Source of the DNA: Deroplatys truncata
Lineage: Eukaryota > Arthropoda > Insecta > Mantodea > Mantidae
Assembly (NCBI GenBank): GCA_030765065.1
Contig: CM060980.1
Location: 63,658,364-63,722,363 of the forward strand
Length of the DNA stretch: 64,000 nt
Direction of reading: 5' to 3'
The position numbers and the translations under genes were made by a program. Position 1 is the stretch's first letter. The number at the start of each line of letters is the position of its first letter. Under the pieces are notes generated by a model, which made no database searches, was not told the origin of the DNA, and worked only from the letters and a program-made list of their open reading frames with translations. Positions 59,098 to 64,000 of this stretch are shown here, one piece after another.

Positions 59098-59321
59098 TAT
59101 GGGTCATCAAATTTCGTGGTCACAAGGCCGAAGACAGCATTTGTTCAACACAAGTTGGGTTCAAGATATGGAGTTCTTTGGCGATGTGGATAAAGGAACA
59201 CAACATGTTACCCAAATTGTAACACACACAGACCTAGTGCGAAATCTTACCTACAGGGTAGAAGTGTTTGTGGTGGACAGCCAAAGATGTGAAGGACCTC
59301 GTACTAACTACACGTTCATAG
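59098..59321 (+). CDS. Internal exon encoding the second half of a fibronectin type III-like domain
   Basis: A long polypyrimidine tract with AG at 59096-59097 precedes it, and atag|gtacgt at 59321 is a good donor. The frame from 59099 is open throughout, starting GHQISWSQGRRQHLF. It continues with DMEFFGDVDKGTQ and VTHTDLVRNLTYRVEVFVV, then SQRCEGPRTNYTF. The L-x2-L-x-Y-x-V-x-V pattern is the E-F region of FN3 domains, and NYTF carries a possible N-glycosylation site; both suit an extracellular protein. The acceptor phase (one base completing a codon) matches the phase-2 donor of the exon at 33909. The other two frames are closed. The Met codon at 59099 is internal, not a start. The long segment between strands C and E is unusual for FN3. 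The parent gene is unidentified. Confidence 0.65.
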
Positions 59322-59801
59322 GTACGTCAATTTATAATAAAATATCTGTTTATAGCGTCAAAAGTCCTCCATTTGTTATTTAAATAATTGTTAAAAGGAG
59401 GAGATAATACATACAGATATATTTCTAGCAATGTATTTTCCGTAAAGATGCACTGTACATACAATTGCAAATATTGCATATTCTGATTAAATGTTGCGAA
59501 TTCTTAAATTACAAATATTTAAATACCCATCTAATGTTCTGACATATTAAAGCAAGGTATCATTGCAATGATTTAAGGATTCTGGATAACATGTCTGAGT
59601 GTATTTAAATCCCAAATGTTACCTAACAGATAGTGAATACTCTACACTAACCAGCTCATGTCCTATGCAGCCCAGTTTAACAATATAACCCATGAAAACG
59701 CGTGCGCATTACTACTAACATTTAAATAGAAAGTACATCCCAAAGAGCAGAGCTCTGGGATAACACCAAAAATTCTTACGAAAATCATAATGCAGCCAGC
59801 T
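59322..59801. other. Intronic stretch after the FN3-like exon
   Basis: AT-rich sequence following a consensus donor. Nothing else was recognised before the family B copy. Confidence 0.5.
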
Positions 59802-60773
59802 TTGAAGAAGTTATTTTGTTGTAGGAGTTGTATTGTATTTAGACTGTTGGGGAGCCGAACCTGAAGTAGTTGCAACCGCGCGTATGATAAAAAGTTTCCG
59901 GTAGCCTTCGACCCAAAAATGTATTTTCGGATGGCCTTTGCCCCAAAGTGTTTAAAAACTATTAACTTTGTAATTTGACTGTTTCTTTAAATATTACATT
60001 TATGTTTGCCTCGGCCGCGTCATTATTATTGTTAGAGACATGTTTCTCATTGCAGGGTTGTAGTGCGACTGAAGAATGTAGGCATACACAGATTATAATT
60101 TTACTTCACTCCTTTTATTAATGCTTGACACAATTTAAATAACACTTCACTGATATAGAGAGAGCTGTGAGATTTTTTTATTAATTACTTGCACTTTTTA
60201 ACACGTATACTATTTTTGTCTCACACAAATACGCATTAAATTTCTCGAGGACGCATCTCGCGTCCGATTAGGAATATTGTCTACAACCAACGCGCCCAGT
60301 TATGAGCGCTGTCTACAAGCAACTGATTTGATTTCTACTGCTTAAATTTGTAAATTTCTGTATTTAAATTTCTGATTGCCTAATCCTAATCCAATAGAAT
60401 ACTTTTATTTTATTTAAGCTTTTTTCTAGTTGTTGATTGGCTATTTTATAAACTGTCACAAAAATTACATTATTTTTGCTTCAAGAATGTCTAGTAGCAT
60501 TATTACACTTTTTTTACTCATTATTGCCTCAAGGTTACCTCATTGTTAGCAACATTTAACCTATTATTCTCACAGCTCCTACATTATTAAATTACGTAAT
60601 ACATCCAGATAACCTTATTGAACATGTATGCAATAATATAAACATTTACAATGACTGTAATATGCACTTTTTATATATTGTTACATACACATATTGCTTT
60701 AAGGCTGGCTGTTATTATATTTTATATTACATACTTTGACTAAAATCATTTAAGTGTTAAAAATACTGCTTCA
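59802..60773 (-). mobile_element. Family B LTR-like repeat, copy 4
   Basis: Inverse orientation relative to the 25.1 kb copy, and nearly as complete: gaagaagttattttgttgta at one end and aaatactgcttca at the other. The inverse TATA (ctgatatagagagagctgtg), the CCAAT-type words and gagccgaacctgaagtagtt are all kept. Confidence 0.7.
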
Positions 60774-61899
60774 GCATAATGACCAAATGTCTACTACATA
60801 TTTAGAATGCCCAAGTGAAAATAAAATTAAAGAGACGCAGCACTCACCACAAGTCAAGACGAAGTCATCTCAAGTGATCCCGACACAACTCCCAGTCCGA
60901 AACCTTCAGTCCCGGAACCCAACCGATCAGCGAGGGTAGCGCCTCCAAACAAAAACTAAAAGCAAAACGAGGCAGGCCAGACACCAACGGCAGGATGGGA
61001 AACTAAGCTAGCGCTGACGTTATTACATCGTTTTAATCATTTTATCCTCATTTGTCTGTTGTCAACAAAAGCAAATAAACGAACTTATACTCTACACTGC
61101 ATACTGCGACACTCACGTTTGTTCTAGATAATGTTCCTTTATAAATGTCAACGAATATCTAGAGAGAAAAAAAGCAAAATATTTAAACCATTTATCAGGG
61201 TGCTACGAACTTGATGCCTTGCAATAAAACTTGTTGCTAAGTTTGTGACAGAATAAAACGTAATATCATATGAATAGAGCTCAAATTATCCACATGAGGA
61301 ATAGCCAAGACCGTTGCAGCGCTATCCGTAGAATACGCAAGTGCCAACTGTCGGTGGTTACATGCTCGCCTCCAGCCTGTTTATTTTCTGAAATGGAAAA
61401 TTAACAAATGCCTTTAATTCACATTGATTCTTTTATCAGGAATAGAGTATCAGAATGAAGACACACTTCTAGAAATTGAGTTAATGGCACATCGTATAGT
61501 GGAAGTAAACTAAATGGCAACGACTGCTAGGTGCAATTGGTTACTTCGCGTTCAAGTAATTTACAACTGATTGTGTTCGGTTTAATGCATCATTAACTAC
61601 TTTATTCACTGGCATCCAACAATGCATTTTGTGACCCTTAATGCACTCTTTTGACTATTGAATGCTTTCCCGTGATATGTAATATATTAGTCATTTGTTT
61701 TCGATTCTTACATAGCATGTCATTTGTGTCGTAATACTGCATAATTAACTATAAAGGAATGTTATCATCCTGAGTTCACTCAAAATTTCTAAAATATATA
61801 TTTTCATTTTTTGTGCTGAAACATTTTAATTTCCTTGCTTGTCGAGACCTTCAAATATTAAGATATAATGCTTCCTTATTTCCACTGTAAGCTAATGTA
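60774..61899. other. Unannotated stretch
   Basis: A short plus frame ending at 60957-60959 reads a Pro/Ser-rich tail with PEPNRSARVAPPNKN, reminiscent of the C-terminal tails of retroelement polyproteins but too short to assign. The rest is unrecognised. Confidence 0.35.
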
Positions 61900-62213
61900 T
61901 GTCGTCCTCCGTAGTGTAGTGGTTACCATGCTAGCCTCTAGTTCCCGAGGTCGCGGCTTCAAACCAGGCGGAGGGCGATGGATTTTTTTCGGGCGTAAAA
62001 CTCCTTAGCATGGCTTCCTTCGGAAGGGAAATAAAGCCGGTAGTCCAGTGTCGTAGATTTACGGCACGTAAAAGAACCTCAAGCCTGATAAAGAGGTCTC
62101 TGAGCAAAATTACCGGTCTTTCACGCCAAATATAGAATGGGACGCTAAGAACCACAGCAGTTAAAGAGCGTCGATAAATAAAACTCAATTTCAATTTTTT
62201 GTAACCTAATGTA
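61892..62213 (+). mobile_element. Family D tRNA-derived SINE, full-length, with target-site duplication
   Basis: The head starts gtcctccgtagtgtagtggt, with A box tagtgtagtgg and B box ggcttcaaacc. The acceptor-type ends gtcctcc and ggagggc pair at all 7 positions, including one G-U pair. The body contains aaagaacctcaagcctgat and gggacgctaagaacc, and the tail is AT-rich. The element, 61900-62205, is flanked by an exact 8-bp ctaatgta (61892-61899 and 62206-62213). The anticodon arm is degenerate, so this is a SINE and not a tRNA gene. Confidence 0.92.
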
Positions 62214-63133
62214 AACATTAACAGTGAAGTAAATTCGTTAACATGGTAATGGTCTTCGAGATTTATAGAGAGATGCCTTTGAATTTGGGTACTTAAAATA
62301 AAATGTCATTAATTTCGGGAGAAATGACTGCCAGTTGAGGTAGGCGTATTCCTTGTTTTGTTTGCAGCAACTAAAGTTAATATTTTATAAAGCATTCAGT
62401 TATAAAATTTCAATCCTATTGCAGCGTTTTTAAAACAGCGGGCAAAATTACAACTCTAAGCGAAATAAAAATACCCACGTAATTTACTGCTCTCAAGGAG
62501 GAGTTTTATCAGAAAAAGGTTCCATTAATTTGTGTAACTTTATATTAAATGGAACAGGTTATATAAATAATGTTCCTGTAAAAAAACTGTACTTACATTC
62601 CACTCCTCCACGTTTCGCCACCACTGTTGATCAGCAGTAACACGCTTTAACGAGTTCAGCTATTCTAAACACAGAAGTAACGTCTTGGTGATTGAGCATA
62701 CGTTTGTAAGCAAAGCATTCAACACTGGAATCGTTTTTACTCCTGGTCCACTACTTAATCGAGACACAATAACCACATAATTTCTACAGATATGCTGAAG
62801 TTGAATTTGCAATATTTGTCGGTTAGATTCCAATGATTGCTGGAATATTGCTTTTCAAAACTTCGAGGCGAGTTGATGGCTGCCGCCTTGCACAGCAAGG
62901 GAAGCATATGACAAATTTCATTCTCATACCATTTATGCAAGAACGCCTGAGAATTAGGTGACCCTTCGCGCAGATTGCATTGGAGTTGACCATTTACTTG
63001 ATAGTACCTACTCTGCAGTATATAGACGTTATGTGGACAAGAAAAGTGCTTGGGGCATTATAAAGACAGGAAAAACTCACCTTATAACACAAAACGCCGA
63101 GACTGCTTCGAAAACCGGAACTTATGGTCACCT
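62214..63133. other. Unannotated stretch
   Basis: No reading frame, repeat or splice-flanked exon that I can support. Confidence 0.5.
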
Positions 63134-63453
63134 TACCTATGCGTCGTCCTCCACGATCTAGTGGTACCATGCTAGCTTCCGGTTCCGCGGTCTTGGGTTC
63201 AAACCCGGTGGAGGACGATGGATTTTTTCGGACGTAAAAATCCTTAGCATGGCTTTCTTCGGAAGGGAAGTAAAGCCGGTGGTGCCGTGTCGTAGATTTA
63301 CGACACGTAAAAGAACCCCAAGCTTGATAAAGAGGCTTATGAACAAAATATCTGGTCTTTCACGCCCAATGTATAGAATGGGACGCTAAGAACCATAGTA
63401 GTTAGTGTTCATCAATAAAACTTAATTTCAATTTATTATTTTACCTACCTATG
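63134..63453 (+). mobile_element. Family D tRNA-derived SINE, full-length, with target-site duplication
   Basis: The head gtcctccacgatctagtggt has an acceptor-type 7-bp pairing (gtcctcc with ggaggac) and a strong B box (gggttcaaaccc). The body and tail are as in the copy at 61.9 kb. It is flanked by tacctatg at 63134-63141 and 63446-63453. Confidence 0.92.
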
Positions 63454-64000
63454 TAAGGCGACAATATTAAGTTTGCTTTTCCTTGTAAATGTGCTACTAC
63501 CAGTAGACCTACTGTTATCTAACAAGATTTCTCATATTGATTTGATATGAATTTAAATAAATAGAACTGTCAGAAGTTTCGTGGGTGGTTTGAACCCTAA
63601 ACCCTAAATACGGCCCTGCCCAGAACTCAAACACTTCATAAACGTCGCCTCATTATCTGTTATCCGTCATAATTGGCGGAACCCAGTTCGAAGCCCAGAG
63701 GGAAGAAGCTGAGCCAAACAGTAGAGACACGAAAGAAGATAACGCTTCGATGAATTTATCCGTCGTTTGAGTGAAAGGGTTAAAGCAAAGTTTGTCATTA
63801 CTTTCCCTTTTTCAGTGTTTCAACTTCCTTGTCATGAAGGCACAGCTGGCAGGAACAACGCGATATAATCTCAAAACAGCTAATTTAAATTTTTGAGATT
63901 TTTAGGTAATTTATGTTCAATTTACCTAATTGAATGGCCTAAGATACTATACATTTAATGTCAGGTCCATATAATTTTGTTTTTATGCAGCTTTCTCTAA
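63454..64000. other. Unannotated stretch to the window end
   Basis: At 63813 a polypyrimidine tract with AG (ctttccctttttcag) is followed by only short frames, so an exon is not supported. Nothing else was recognised. Confidence 0.5.

Noticed and set aside
60832-60959. Retroelement polyprotein C terminus
   Set aside because: About 42 codons only, Pro/Ser-rich with no conserved block. The adjacent LTR-like copy is in the opposite orientation.
61901-61975. Functional tRNA gene
   Set aside because: The acceptor pairs, but the anticodon arm is degenerate, the element is multi-copy and it ends in a target-site duplication.
63813-63910. Exon at the window end
   Set aside because: There is a fair acceptor, but all three frames stop before the next usable donor and no domain is visible.

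Overview
The window looks like nuclear DNA of a large, transposon-rich insect genome, probably a hemimetabolous insect such as a cockroach, termite or relative. The order is a guess; insect or arthropod is safer. The evidence is AT-rich sequence with almost no long reading frames, several tRNA-derived SINE families, mariner-type transposons, decayed LINEs, LTR-like repeats, many microsatellites, and coding exons flanked by canonical GT/AG splice sites. Nothing bacterial or viral in layout was seen.

Host coding content is very small. Two plus-strand exons (33759-33909 and 59098-59321) have good splice sites, compatible phases and fibronectin type III-like translations. They probably encode the front and back parts of one FN3 domain in a secreted or membrane protein I cannot name. 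If so, everything from 33910 to 59097 is one 25 kb intron. A third candidate exon at 58265-58399 is weaker.

Most of the rest is repeats. The commonest, called family A here, is a non-coding element of about 850-880 bp. It occurs as about two dozen full or partial copies in both orientations, roughly 14-15 kb in total. It clusters at 2.4-5.2, 9.8-11.0, 23.9-30.6, 36.7-39.8, 43.4-48.3 and 53.8-56.1 kb. Other families are: B, an LTR-like repeat near 1 kb with four copies; C, 6.15-7.45 and 45.4-46.4 kb; D, a tRNA-derived SINE near 300 bp with five copies; E, short SINE-like pieces; and T, long tRNA-headed SINEs.

Identifiable protein-coding transposons are all broken. They are a LINE with endonuclease/reverse-transcriptase sequence (17.7-19.8 kb, minus), two other LINE tails (8.7-9.35 and 56.6-57.0 kb), three Tc1/mariner-superfamily remnants (13.8-14.4, 32.4-33.1 and 51.1-52.5 kb) and a multi-copy arthropod transposon-type protein (0.6-1.1 kb).

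Structures worth attention are a perfect 94-bp inverted repeat with a hammerhead-like core (3762-3984), a 747-bp fold-back element (15575-16321), a promoter-like segment with two well-formed heat-shock elements and a TATA box but no heat-shock gene (7571-7662), and microsatellites that recur at one fixed position inside family A.
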